This document shows, piece after piece, positions 38,787 through 47,048 of a DNA stretch of 64,000 nucleotides. Position numbers and translations under genes: made by a program. Below the pieces are notes generated by a model. It was not told where the DNA came from, did not search any database, and was given only the letters and a program-made list of their open reading frames with translations. Source of the DNA: Rubrivivax sp. (GTDB taxonomy: Bacteria; Pseudomonadota; Gammaproteobacteria; Burkholderiales; Burkholderiaceae_C); assembly GCA_019635315.1 (NCBI GenBank), contig JAHBZT010000002.1, forward strand, positions 62,001-126,000. The letters run 5' to 3'. Every line of letters begins with the position of its first letter. Position 1 is the first letter of the stretch.

Positions 38787-39622
38787 CCGTCATCGCCTTC
38801 GTCGGCAGCGTCTTCTCACCGTACTACCGGCGCGCGCGGGCCCGCGGCCGCGACGACCCGGAGCAGCATGTCGCGATCAACGTCGCGCTCTACGGGCCCG
38901 GGGTCGGACGCTGGACGATGACCGAACGCGGCGCCGGCGCGCTGCATCGCGGCGCGCGCGAACTGGCGATCGGCCCGAGCGCGCTGCGCTGGAGCGGCGA
39001 GCGGCTGGAGCTCGCGGTCGACGAGTGGGCGGTACCGCTGCCGCGCCGGGTGCGCGGTCGCATCCAGGTCTGGCCGCAGGGACTGTCGCGCTTCGTCGCG
39101 TCGCTCGACGGCGAGGGGCGCCACCGCTGGGGCCCGATCGCGCCGGCGGCGCGCGTGGAGGTTGCGTTCGACGCGCCGCGCCTGCGCTGGGCCGGCCACG
39201 GCTACCTGGACTGCAACGAGGGCGACGAACCGATCGAGCGCCCCTTCCGCAGCTGGGACTGGTCGCGCGCGCAGCTCGCCGGCGGCGACACCGCGGTGCT
39301 GTACGACGTGCGCGAACGCAGTGGGGCCGAGCGGCTGCTGGCGCTGCGCTTCGCGCGCGATGGCCGCGTCGGCGAATTCGACGCGCCCGCGCGGCGGCCG
39401 CTGCCCGGCACGCTGTGGCGCGTGCCGCGCCAGGTGCGCGCCGAGTCCGCGCCGGCGCTGGTGCGCACGCTGGAGGACACGCCGTTCTACGTGCGCTCGG
39501 AACTGCGCACCCGGCTGCTCGGCGAGGAGGTCACCGCCCTGCACGAGTCGCTGGAGGTGCCGCGCCTGGCGAGCCCCGTCGTGCAGTGGATGCTGCCGTG
39601 GCGCATGCCGCGGCGTGCCTGA
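38699..39622 (+). CDS. crtC: Carotenoid 1,2-hydratase CrtC (start codon not identifiable)
   Basis: CrtC hydrates the terminal double bond of neurosporene or lycopene. The conserved N-terminal core PRFDQPVAPGGYRWWYLDAL, then FVGSVFSPYY, HVAINVALYG, LDCNEGDEP and SWDWSRA, identify it. The frame is open far into crtD, but between an unlikely ATG at 38414 and a CTG at about 38780 there is no ATG, GTG or TTG. I therefore give the approximate start of the conserved region. Unusual initiation, coupling to crtD, or a sequence error are possible. The stop abuts a convergent small gene with no gap. Confidence 0.85.
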   Translation, partial: APRFDQPVAPGGYRWWYLDALADEGRFGLTVIAFVGSVFSPYYRRARARGRDDPEQHVAINVALYGPGVGRWTMTERGAGALHRGARELAIGPSALRWSGERLELAVDEWAVPLPRRVRGRIQVWPQGLSRFVASLDGEGRHRWGPIAPAARVEVAFDAPRLRWAGHGYLDCNEGDEPIERPFRSWDWSRAQLAGGDTAVLYDVRERSGAERLLALRFARDGRVGEFDAPARRPLPGTLWRVPRQVRAESAPALVRTLEDTPFYVRSELRTRLLGEEVTALHESLEVPRLASPVVQWMLPWRMPRRA

Positions 39623-39826
39623 TCAGCGCGGCCGTTCGTCCCGGGGTGCCACGGCGTCGCCAGACTGGGCCCGGGCCGTGGCCTCGGCCTTCGCCTCGGC
39701 CTCGCGCCGGCGACGTGCCTGCTCACGGGCCTTCCTGACGTCGCGCAGCTGCCACCAGCCGAAGGCGAGCACGCCGCCGAAGACGAGCACGACCTCGATC
39801 AGGATCAGCGGCAGGTGTTCGCTCAC
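39623..39826 (-). CDS. Small single-helix membrane protein of unknown function
   Basis: The 67-residue product has one membrane helix near the N-terminus (LPLILIEVVLVFGGVLAFGWWQL) followed by a strongly charged Arg/Glu/Ala tail. I recognise no family name, though small proteins of this form are common in Burkholderiales. The GTG start lies 12 bp after the crtB stop, so it is probably the last gene of the crtB transcript. It ends exactly where crtC ends on the other strand. Confidence 0.55.
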   Translation of the reverse strand: MSEHLPLILIEVVLVFGGVLAFGWWQLRDVRKAREQARRRREAEAKAEATARAQSGDAVAPRDERPR

Positions 39827-39838
39827 CGCGGCCGCCGT

Positions 39839-40870
39839 TCAGGCGCCGCGGCCGCGCGCGAGGGCCGAGCGCTGGCGCAGTTCGACGCGTTCGAACAGGT
39901 CCAGCACGCGCAGCGTGCGTTGGTAGAAGTTGCGCGCCGGCAGCTCGTCGCGCGCCGCGGCGTCGACCAGGAACTGCACCGCTGGCAGCGGTGGTGCGGT
40001 GGCCTGCGCGCGGCGCGGCGCCAGCAGCGCGGCGCCGGAAGCACGCGCGATCAGCGCCAGCTTGCGCCGGCCCGGCACCACGGTTCGGCGGCCGATCGCA
40101 TCGAAGCCTTCGCGTGCGAGCTGGTGGCCGATCTCGGCATAGACCAGCCGCGCGGCCATGATCGCGGCACGACAGTCGCGCGGCAGCTCGGCGATGCCGG
40201 CCTCGCCACGCCGGTAGAGCTCGTCGGCCGCCGTCAGCAGGCGCTGCGTGACGGCGGCGATGGCCGGTGCGAAGCAGGGCGTCGCGAGCCAGGCGTCGGG
40301 GTCGAGACCGGCCTCGCGCAGCCACGCACGCGGCAGGTACAGGCGGCCGTTGCGCGCGTCCTCGCCGACGTCGCGCGCGATATTGGTCAGCTGCATCGCC
40401 ACGCCCATCTCGCAGGCGCGGGCGAGCGCGTCGGCGCTGCGCGCGCCCATGACCAGCGCCATCATCGCCCCGACGGTGCCGGCGACGCGCGCGCCGTAGG
40501 CCTGCACCTCGGCCAGTGTCTCGTAGCGACGGCCCTGGGCGTCCCAGAGGAAGCCTTCGAGCAGCGCGTCGAGCAGCGCGCGCGGCAGGCCGTGCCGGTG
40601 CACGACCTGCGCCAGCGCCCGGTCGGCCGCCTGCGCGCCGGGCCGGCCGGCGTAGACGCCATCCAGCCTCGACTGCAGGTCGCCCATCGCGGCGTCGGCG
40701 TCGTCGCCGAGGTCGATGGCATCGTCGGCCAGCCGGCAGTAGGCATACAGTGCCGTGGCCGGTGCCCGCACGCGTGGCGGCAGCAGCAGTGACGCCGCGA
40801 AGAAGCTCTTCGAGCCACCGCGCATCAGCGCGCGGCAGGCGGCGGCTTCGGAGCGGTCTGCGGCGTTCAC
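39839..40870 (-). CDS. crtB: Phytoene synthase
   Basis: CrtB condenses two geranylgeranyl diphosphates to phytoene. The 343-residue product has the squalene/phytoene synthase signatures: SKSFFAASLLLP, the first Asp-rich motif in CRLADDAIDLGDD, YGARVAGTVGAMMALVMG, and the second Asp-rich motif QLTNIARDVGEDA followed by GRLYLPRAWL. The start is GTG at 40870. Its own upstream region is separated from crtI by a 760-bp repeat-rich gap, so it may need a separate promoter, which I could not place. Confidence 0.96.
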   Translation of the reverse strand: MNAADRSEAAACRALMRGGSKSFFAASLLLPPRVRAPATALYAYCRLADDAIDLGDDADAAMGDLQSRLDGVYAGRPGAQAADRALAQVVHRHGLPRALLDALLEGFLWDAQGRRYETLAEVQAYGARVAGTVGAMMALVMGARSADALARACEMGVAMQLTNIARDVGEDARNGRLYLPRAWLREAGLDPDAWLATPCFAPAIAAVTQRLLTAADELYRRGEAGIAELPRDCRAAIMAARLVYAEIGHQLAREGFDAIGRRTVVPGRRKLALIARASGAALLAPRRAQATAPPLPAVQFLVDAAARDELPARNFYQRTLRVLDLFERVELRQRSALARGRGA

Positions 40871-40999
40871 CTCAGTTGCCCCCTAACGCTTCACGCGAGC
40901 CTGTACCAGCGACGCGGATGCGGCGCGCGATTGACCGCTTGCGGTGCATTGCGGACATTGGTCCATTTGCGTTGCTCCGCCGTACCCCTTTGCGCGCAG

Positions 41000-41521
41000 C
41001 GAAGCCGCGCGGGTGCAGCCCGCAGCGCCCAGAGTCCGGCGGTCGGCGCTGCGCGCCGACTGCCCTGCGATGCTCGGGCTCCTGGCCCGCCGCCAACTCA
41101 CTTCGCTCACTTCGTTCGCTCCGTTCGGACATCGGCGGCGAGTCAGTTTGGGTGGCGCGCTGCGCGCGCGGCCAGGAGCCCTGCGCTTCTCGGCGCCTCC
41201 CATGGGCGCTGCGGGCTGCCCCCACGCGGCTTCGCGAGACGGCGGTGGTATGCCAGCACTTTGCACGCCACAGTCGGTGGACTTCGCGCCAGGCGGTACC
41301 CGCGGCCGGCGATGTGTGGAGCGCCGAGCAGCGCAGCTTCGGGGTCGGCGCGCACGCAGTGCGCGCCTCCATATCTGACTCGCCGCCGGTGTCCGAACGG
41401 AGCGAGCGCAGCGAGCGAAGTGAGTTGGGCGGCGCGACCCCGAAGCGAGCAGCGCAGGGAAGTCGCCGCCGCAGGCGGCGACCGCGGAACCCTGAGCCGG
41501 CCGCGGGTACCGCCTGGCGCG
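41000..41521. repeat. Nested inverted-repeat block between crtB and crtI
   Basis: Four inverted pairs interleave in the 760-bp gap 40871-41630, which holds no gene. They are 41000-41031 with 41203-41234 (30 of 32 match), GGGCTCCTGGCC at 41076-41087 with 41170-41181 (perfect), 41088-41146 with 41375-41434 (about 60 bp, few mismatches), and 41285-41310 with 41496-41521 (26 bp, perfect). The arrangement looks like several palindromic repeat elements inserted into or beside each other. No transposase gene or convincing ORF lies inside. Confidence 0.8.
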
Positions 41522-41630
41522 ATGCGCAGACCAGGGCAGGCCAAGCGGCGCAAGCCGCCGCGCTTCTCGAACGGCTTGCGCCAACGTCCGCAACTCGCTG
41601 CAAGCGGACCGTGGCAACCGCATGCCCATC

Positions 41631-43190
41631 TCAGCGCCTTTGCGCCACGAAGTCCCGGGCATCGGGCACCACCTGGTCCAGCGCCTTGGCCGACATCAGC
41701 ACGCCGGGCACGCCGGCGCCGGGGTGGGTGCCGGCGCCGACCATGAACAGGCCCTCCACGTCCTCGCTGCGGTTGTGCGGGCGGAACCAGGCGCTCTGCA
41801 GCAGCAGCGGCTCCATGCCGAAGGCGGCGCCCTGGTAGGACAGCAGCCGGTCGTGGAAGTCCTGCGGCGTCAGCAGCCGCGACGCCGTCAGGTGACGGGC
41901 GAGGCCGGGCAGCAGCGTGCTCTCCAGCCGCTGCTGCACACGCTGTCGGAAGTGCTCGCCGATGGCGCGCCAGTCGTCGCCGCTGGCCAGGTGCGGCACC
42001 GGCGCCAGTGCGTAGAACGCGTCGTGGCCGGGCGGCGCCATGCCGGGGTCGCTGGCGGTCGGGCGATGCAGGTACAGGCTGAAGTCCTCGGCCAGCCGGT
42101 GGCGGCGGAAGATGTCGTCCAGCAGGCCCTCGTAGCGCGGGCCCAGCAGCATCGTGTGGTGCGGCACCTCGTCGTAGCGGCGGTTGCTGCCGAAATACCA
42201 GACGAACAGGCTCATCGAGTAGCGCGCGCGCGCCAGCTTGCGGTCGGTCCAGTGGTGGCGGTGCTCGGGTGCGACCAGGTGCCGGTAGGTCCACGCGGTA
42301 TCGGCGTTGCTGACCACGATGTCGGCCGCGATGCGCTCGCCGCCGGCGAGTTCGACGCCGGTCGCGCGGCCGTTGTCGACATGGATGTGCCGCACCTCGG
42401 CGTTGCAGCGCAGGGCCACGCCGCGGTGCTGCAGCAGCCCGACCAGGCCGCGCACCAGCGCGCCGGTGCCGCCCATGGCCCAGTGCACGCCGTAGCGGCG
42501 CTCGAGCGCGTTGATGAGGCTGTAGATGCCGGTCACCGCGAACGGGTTGCCGCCGATCAGCAGCGACTGCAGGCTGAAGACGGTGCGCAGCTTGGGATGC
42601 CGCATGTGGCGCGCCACCTCGGCGTGCAGGCTGCGCCAGCCGCCCATGCGCACGAGGTCGGGCGCGGCGCGCAGCAGGTCGCCGACGGTCTCGTAGGCCA
42701 CGCCGCCCAGCTTCTCGAAGCCGAGCCGGTAGCACAGCTCGGCGTGCTGCACGAAGCGGCGGTAGCCGGCCACGTCGGCGGGTGCGATGGCGGCGATCTG
42801 GCGCTCCATCGCCACCGGGTCGTTGGTGTAGTCGAAGTGCGTGCCGTCGTCGAAGCGCACGCGGTAGAAGGGGTCCAGCGGCCGCAGCGTCACGTCGTCG
42901 GCCAGGCGGCGGCCTGCGAGCTGCCACAGCTCCTCCAGCATGAAGGGCGCAGTGACGATGGTCGGGCCGGCGTCGAAGGTGTACCCGTCCTGGCGGAAGA
43001 CGTAGGCGCGGCCGCCCGGGGCGTCCAGCTTCTCCAGCACCTGCACGCGCCAGCCGCGGCAGGCCAGGCGCAGCGCCGCAGCCAGGCCGCCGAAGCCGCT
43101 GCCGATGACGATGGCCAGCGGCGCGTGCACGCTGCCGCCCAGGGGTGCGTGGCCGCCGCCGCCTTCAGCGGGCGTGCTGGAGCTTCTCAT
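41631..43190 (-). CDS. crtI: Phytoene desaturase
   Basis: CrtI performs successive desaturations of phytoene to neurosporene or lycopene, using FAD. The 519-residue product has the Rossmann motif AIVIGSGFGGLAAALRL at about residues 26-42, DAPGGRAYVFRQDGYTFDAGPT, and the C-terminal signature GLFMVGAGTHPGAGVPGVLMSAKAL. The number of desaturation steps cannot be read from sequence; CrtA and CrtC/D/F imply a spheroidene end product. The start lies 26 bp inside the end of puhE, so it is the last gene of the bchF-to-crtI run. Confidence 0.96.
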   Translation of the reverse strand: MRSSSTPAEGGGGHAPLGGSVHAPLAIVIGSGFGGLAAALRLACRGWRVQVLEKLDAPGGRAYVFRQDGYTFDAGPTIVTAPFMLEELWQLAGRRLADDVTLRPLDPFYRVRFDDGTHFDYTNDPVAMERQIAAIAPADVAGYRRFVQHAELCYRLGFEKLGGVAYETVGDLLRAAPDLVRMGGWRSLHAEVARHMRHPKLRTVFSLQSLLIGGNPFAVTGIYSLINALERRYGVHWAMGGTGALVRGLVGLLQHRGVALRCNAEVRHIHVDNGRATGVELAGGERIAADIVVSNADTAWTYRHLVAPEHRHHWTDRKLARARYSMSLFVWYFGSNRRYDEVPHHTMLLGPRYEGLLDDIFRRHRLAEDFSLYLHRPTASDPGMAPPGHDAFYALAPVPHLASGDDWRAIGEHFRQRVQQRLESTLLPGLARHLTASRLLTPQDFHDRLLSYQGAAFGMEPLLLQSAWFRPHNRSEDVEGLFMVGAGTHPGAGVPGVLMSAKALDQVVPDARDFVAQRR

Positions 43191-43941
43191 CGTGTTTCGC
43201 GAGCGCCCAGCGCCACAACGCGGTGCTGCGGAAGGGCAGCACCAGCAGCAGGTGCTCGACGATGGCCAGCGCCAGCATCGTGCCGGCCAGCGTCAGCGAC
43301 AGCCGCAGCACCGCGTCCGCACCCTGCGCCGCCAGCGCGACTTGGGCCAGCGCCCAGCAGGCCGCGGCCACCGACAGCGGGAAGAAGGCATTCATCGCGC
43401 GGCGGCGGAAGAAGCTCTGCAGGTAGGCCAGGTGCGGCGGCAGGAACTCCTCGCTGAGGTTGCGCACGCCGAAGAACAGGTTGAGCTTGGCGCTGGTGCG
43501 CAGCGCCCACAGCACGACGAAGGTCCAGGCGGCGACCGGGTTGGCGGCCTGCCAGGTGAGTGCCAGCACGGTGACGCCGGCGGCGAGGATCGCGAGTTCG
43601 TGCCACAGGATGGCCTGCACCGCCATCACGAAGCGCGGCCAGCCGCGCACGCCGGGCGGCGCCGCGGTCTTGCGCGGCCCGGTGATCCAGCCGGTGAGGA
43701 AGCTCAGCTCGACCCAGCCCCAGACCAGCAGCGCACAGACGAAGGCGACGTAGGCGCCCGTGGCGTCGGTGCGCGCGGCGGTCTCGGCGATGCCAAACAG
43801 CGCCGCCAGCGCGATCAGCGACGAGACGAGCAGGCTCCAGCGGAACGAGCGCCGCGGCAGGCCGTCCAGCAGCAGCACGAGGCCCGTGCTGAACCACCAC
43901 GCGAAGACCGCGAAGCCGGCCGCGAGCGCCAGGTCGAGCAT
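43165..43941 (-). CDS. puhE: Photosynthetic complex assembly protein PuhE
   Basis: The 258-residue polytopic membrane protein (about seven helices) matches PuhE/DUF3623, a conserved PGC member implicated in reaction-centre assembly. Examples are FAVFAWWFSTGLVLLLDGLP, VELSFLTGWITGPRK and LRTSAKLNLFFGVRNLSEEFLP. The ATG at 43941 lies 7 bp after the acsF stop, and a longer upstream frame is spurious. It overlaps crtI at its end. Confidence 0.9.
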   Translation of the reverse strand: MLDLALAAGFAVFAWWFSTGLVLLLDGLPRRSFRWSLLVSSLIALAALFGIAETAARTDATGAYVAFVCALLVWGWVELSFLTGWITGPRKTAAPPGVRGWPRFVMAVQAILWHELAILAAGVTVLALTWQAANPVAAWTFVVLWALRTSAKLNLFFGVRNLSEEFLPPHLAYLQSFFRRRAMNAFFPLSVAAACWALAQVALAAQGADAVLRLSLTLAGTMLALAIVEHLLLVLPFRSTALWRWALAKHDEKLQHAR

Positions 43942-43948
43942 CGGGGCG

Positions 43949-45013
43949 CTACCAGCTCGGCGCGACGCGGATCTGCGCCGGCAGCTCGTGCCGCTTGACC
44001 GGCCGCAGGTACAGCCGCGCGAAGGTCCACGCCGCAGCGGCCGCATGGCCGGCCTGCTGCAGCCGGCCGACGAGGCCGCCGCGCGCCTTGCCGGCGTCGA
44101 TGCCGGCCTGCAGCTTCACCAGCCGGTCCAGCCCGGCGCGGAAGGCGGGGTGGTCGGTGTCCAGCGAGATCGGGAAGACCTGCTTGCTGATCTCGGTCGT
44201 GATGCGGAAGACCTCGTGGTCGTAGTCGCCGGAGGCCAGGCCCATGGCCTCGTGCAGCAGCGGCCGCGCGTGGTCGCGCACGTACATCGTCGCGTACACG
44301 GCGAGCAGGAAGAAGCGGATCCACAGCAGGTTGCCGCCGCGCAGCAGGTGCGGGTTGGCGCGCAGGATCAGCGCGAAGCTCTCGCCATGCCGGAATTCGT
44401 CGTTGCACCAGCGCTCGAACCAGCGGAAGATCGGGTGGAAGCGCTTGTCGGGGTGGCGCTCGAGCTGGCGGTAGATGGTGATGTAGCGGGCGTAGCCGAT
44501 CTTCTCCGACAGGTAGGTCGCGTAGAAGATGTACTTGGGCTTGAAGTAGGTGTAGGCCTTGCTGCGCTTGAGCGCGCCCAGGTCCACGCCCAGCCCGTAG
44601 TCCTTCAGCGCCATGTTGATGAAGTTGGCGTGGCGCGACTCGTCGCGCGCCAGGTAGCCCATCAGCGACTTGATGTCGGGGTTGGTGACCTGCTTCTTGA
44701 TCTCGTTGTAGAGCACGCAGCCGGAGAATTCGCTGGTCAGCGAGCTGACCAGGAAGTCCAGGAACTCCTGCCGCAGGGCCGGCGGCAGCTCGCGGATCTC
44801 GGCGGCGAAGGCCTCGTCGCGCTTGAAGTGGTCGTGGTTGTTGTCGCCCTCGTACTCGGCGAGCATGCGGTCCCACTCGGCGCGCAGCGGGCCGACGTCG
44901 ATGCGGTCCATCGCCGCGTAGTCGGTGCTGTAGAAGCGCGGGCTCAGCAGCGTGCTGGCGCGCGCGCGCTCCATGGCGTCCTGCGGGGCGGCGATCGTGG
45001 CGGCGGGGCTCAT
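43949..45013 (-). CDS. acsF: Mg-protoporphyrin IX monomethyl ester oxidative cyclase AcsF
   Basis: AcsF is the di-iron, oxygen-dependent enzyme that forms the isocyclic ring E. The 354-residue product has the expected carboxylate/His ligand segments ([32 protein letters not shown]). The ATG at 45013 is preceded by AAGGAG 8 nt upstream. No bchE (the anaerobic cyclase) is present in the window, so ring closure from this cluster would need oxygen. It lies between puhC and puhE. Confidence 0.96.
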   Translation of the reverse strand: MSPAATIAAPQDAMERARASTLLSPRFYSTDYAAMDRIDVGPLRAEWDRMLAEYEGDNNHDHFKRDEAFAAEIRELPPALRQEFLDFLVSSLTSEFSGCVLYNEIKKQVTNPDIKSLMGYLARDESRHANFINMALKDYGLGVDLGALKRSKAYTYFKPKYIFYATYLSEKIGYARYITIYRQLERHPDKRFHPIFRWFERWCNDEFRHGESFALILRANPHLLRGGNLLWIRFFLLAVYATMYVRDHARPLLHEAMGLASGDYDHEVFRITTEISKQVFPISLDTDHPAFRAGLDRLVKLQAGIDAGKARGGLVGRLQQAGHAAAAAWTFARLYLRPVKRHELPAQIRVAPSW

Positions 45014-45029
45014 GGCATGACTCCTTGCG

Positions 45030-45500
45030 CTAATCCTTGGAAGGCAGGGCCGGCCCGGCACGCAGCCAGCGCGCGAAGACGCCGGCGTTGTCGGGGCCGA
45101 AGGACTCGAGGTCGATGCGCTCGCCGGTGGCGGGGTCCAGCAGCGTCAGCCGCCCGTCGGTGCGCGCGACCAGTTCGAAGGGCCGCTCGGCGCCCAGCCC
45201 GCGCCGCCAGCGTTCGCGCGCCAGCCCGCGCAGCGCACCGCGCAGGAAGCCCTGCTCGCCGTGCACGGTCTCGATCAGGTGTCCGCTGGTGCCGTCCAGC
45301 ACCGCGATGCCGCCGTCGGCGCGGTCTTCGAAACGCAGCGCGCGCTGCTCGGCCGCCGGGGCGTCCGGCGCGCGCACGCTCTGGCCGCCGATGCGCACGC
45401 TGCCCACCGTGAGCAGCGTGCCCAGCAGCAGCGCGGCGCCGCCCAGCAGCACCGCGCGCGGCACCGGGTCGGGGCGCATGGTCCGGCGTTGCAGGTCCAT
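45030..45500 (-). CDS. puhC: Photosynthetic complex assembly protein PuhC
   Basis: The 156-residue protein has one N-terminal membrane anchor ([20 protein letters not shown]) and a periplasmic domain with the PuhC pattern [30 protein letters not shown] and [19 protein letters not shown]. PuhC assists formation of the RC-LH1 core. The ATG has GAGGAGA upstream. It lies 33 bp after puhB and 16 bp before acsF. Confidence 0.92.
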   Translation of the reverse strand: MDLQRRTMRPDPVPRAVLLGGAALLLGTLLTVGSVRIGGQSVRAPDAPAAEQRALRFEDRADGGIAVLDGTSGHLIETVHGEQGFLRGALRGLARERWRRGLGAERPFELVARTDGRLTLLDPATGERIDLESFGPDNAGVFARWLRAGPALPSKD

Positions 45501-45533
45501 CGCGGGGTCTCCTCGTTCGCGAAGTGCGCGCGC

Positions 45534-46244
45534 TCAGCGGCCGGCCAGCGCCGGTTGCGCGTGGCCGTGCGTGGTCGGCGGCGTGGCACTGGCCTGGGCC
45601 TGCGCGGCGGCGGGCACCGCGGCGACACCCGTGCAGGCGGCCCAGGCGTCGCGCAGCCGCTGCGCCACCGCCTCGGCCTCGGGCACGCAGCGCAGCATCG
45701 GCTCGGGCTGCTTCAGCTGCCAGGGCCGGGCATGCGGCCACAGGTGCAGGTAGGCGATGCGCTCGCCGCGCAGCAGCTGCAGCGGGATGTCGCCGACGCC
45801 GTCGGCGCCCAGGCGCAGCCCGGCGCCTTCGAGGCGCCGCAGCGGCAGGTTGAAGGTCAGCGACAGCACGATGCCCACGCGCATCACGACGCGGCGGTCG
45901 GTCAGCGTGTAGGCCGTCGTGCGCGTGCTCAGCCAGGCCAGGCCGGCGAACAGCGCCAGCGCCAGCAGGCACCAGGGCAGCGCGATGGCGACCGACTTCG
46001 CCGCGGCCAGCGCACCGCCGCCGTCGTACAGCGCATTGGCGGCGCGCAGCGCGAGGATGACGCCGAAGTAGACCGCCAGCTTGCGCAGGTGGAAGACACG
46101 CAGCGCCATCGCCCGCCAGTCCGGCGCGCCCTGCCACAGGATGCGCTCGCCCTCGGGCAGCTTCTCGGGCAGGCCGAACTGCGGCTCGAATTCGTGCTCG
46201 TGGCGGCGCCCGGCGCCGGCCGGTTCGCGCACGACGGCCTTCAT
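45534..46244 (-). CDS. puhB: Photosynthetic complex assembly protein PuhB
   Basis: The 236-residue membrane protein opens with FGLPEKLPEGERILWQGAPD, has about three membrane helices, and carries a PH-like domain (AYTLTDRRVVMRVGIVLSLTFNLPL). PuhB is a dimeric factor for reaction-centre assembly. The ATG overlaps the puhA stop as ATGA, indicating coupling. The C-terminus is an Ala-rich tail. Confidence 0.93.
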   Translation of the reverse strand: MKAVVREPAGAGRRHEHEFEPQFGLPEKLPEGERILWQGAPDWRAMALRVFHLRKLAVYFGVILALRAANALYDGGGALAAAKSVAIALPWCLLALALFAGLAWLSTRTTAYTLTDRRVVMRVGIVLSLTFNLPLRRLEGAGLRLGADGVGDIPLQLLRGERIAYLHLWPHARPWQLKQPEPMLRCVPEAEAVAQRLRDAWAACTGVAAVPAAAQAQASATPPTTHGHAQPALAGR

Positions 46245-46996
46245 GCCAGCGGCTCCGCCCGCGACGGTTCGGCATACAGCGTGCCGGCGCCGTAGTAGGC
46301 CTGGATCTTCTCCTCCTCGAGCATCGTGACCTGCTCGGGGTGGCGCGTGCGCGGCACGCCGGCAAACTGGTCCGACATCAGCGCGTGCACCTCGATGCGG
46401 TCGGCCCTGATGCGCGCGAAGGTCACCGGCAGTAGCACCGAATAGGGTGCGCCCGTGGGCGTGACCTCGATGTAGCGGAACATCATCTCGCAGGTGTCGA
46501 CCCAGAGGTCGCTCACCGTGCCGGCGACCTCGCCGTCGGCGCCGTAGACCGGCTTGCCGCGCGGGTCGGGGTCCCTGGCCGAGACGCCGTAGTCGGGCAC
46601 CGTGCGCAGCGGCACGATCTTGGCCTTGCCGTGCGGGTCGTGGTCGGGCACGTCGGCGCGGTGGCACCAGGCGCCAGGACCGACGCCGGCGGTCAGCGGG
46701 TTGCCGGTGGGTTCGATCGGGGCGCCGAACCAGCGCTGCGTCGGCTCGGCGTTGGCCACCACTTCCGGCGCTTCCTGGCGCGGCACCTGGATCGTGCTGC
46801 CGTCGGCCATGCGGTAGGTCTTGGGCGCCGGGATCGCCGGCCAGCCCTCGGTGGTGCCGCGTTCGGTCTCCAGCGGGTAGCCCTCGCGGTGGTTCTCGCG
46901 CACGAGGTAGTAGACGAGGCCGGCGAAGAAGATCCAGAACAAGTACAGGACCAGTTGGGCAACGTCGACGTTGGTGGTGATGGCTCCGGTTCCCAT
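46241..46996 (-). CDS. puhA: Photosynthetic reaction centre H subunit
   Basis: The 251-residue H subunit has one N-terminal membrane helix (VAQLVLYLFWIFFAGLVYYL) and a cytoplasmic PRC-barrel domain (KIVPLRTVPDYGVSARDPDPRGKPVYGADG). It caps the L-M heterodimer and guides protons to the secondary quinone. The ATG at 46996 has GAGGAGA upstream, fixing the start against a longer frame. It is located downstream of lhaA. Confidence 0.97.
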   Translation of the reverse strand: MGTGAITTNVDVAQLVLYLFWIFFAGLVYYLVRENHREGYPLETERGTTEGWPAIPAPKTYRMADGSTIQVPRQEAPEVVANAEPTQRWFGAPIEPTGNPLTAGVGPGAWCHRADVPDHDPHGKAKIVPLRTVPDYGVSARDPDPRGKPVYGADGEVAGTVSDLWVDTCEMMFRYIEVTPTGAPYSVLLPVTFARIRADRIEVHALMSDQFAGVPRTRHPEQVTMLEEEKIQAYYGAGTLYAEPSRAEPLA

Positions 46997-47048
46997 GAGT
47001 GGTCTCCTCTTGTGGGTGCCTGGCAGGTGCCTGGGGGCGGGACGCTCG

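Noticed and set aside
40871-41630. Short open frames within the repeat block between crtB and crtI
   Set aside because: They are overlapping frames created by the inverted repeats, with no ribosome sites or domains.
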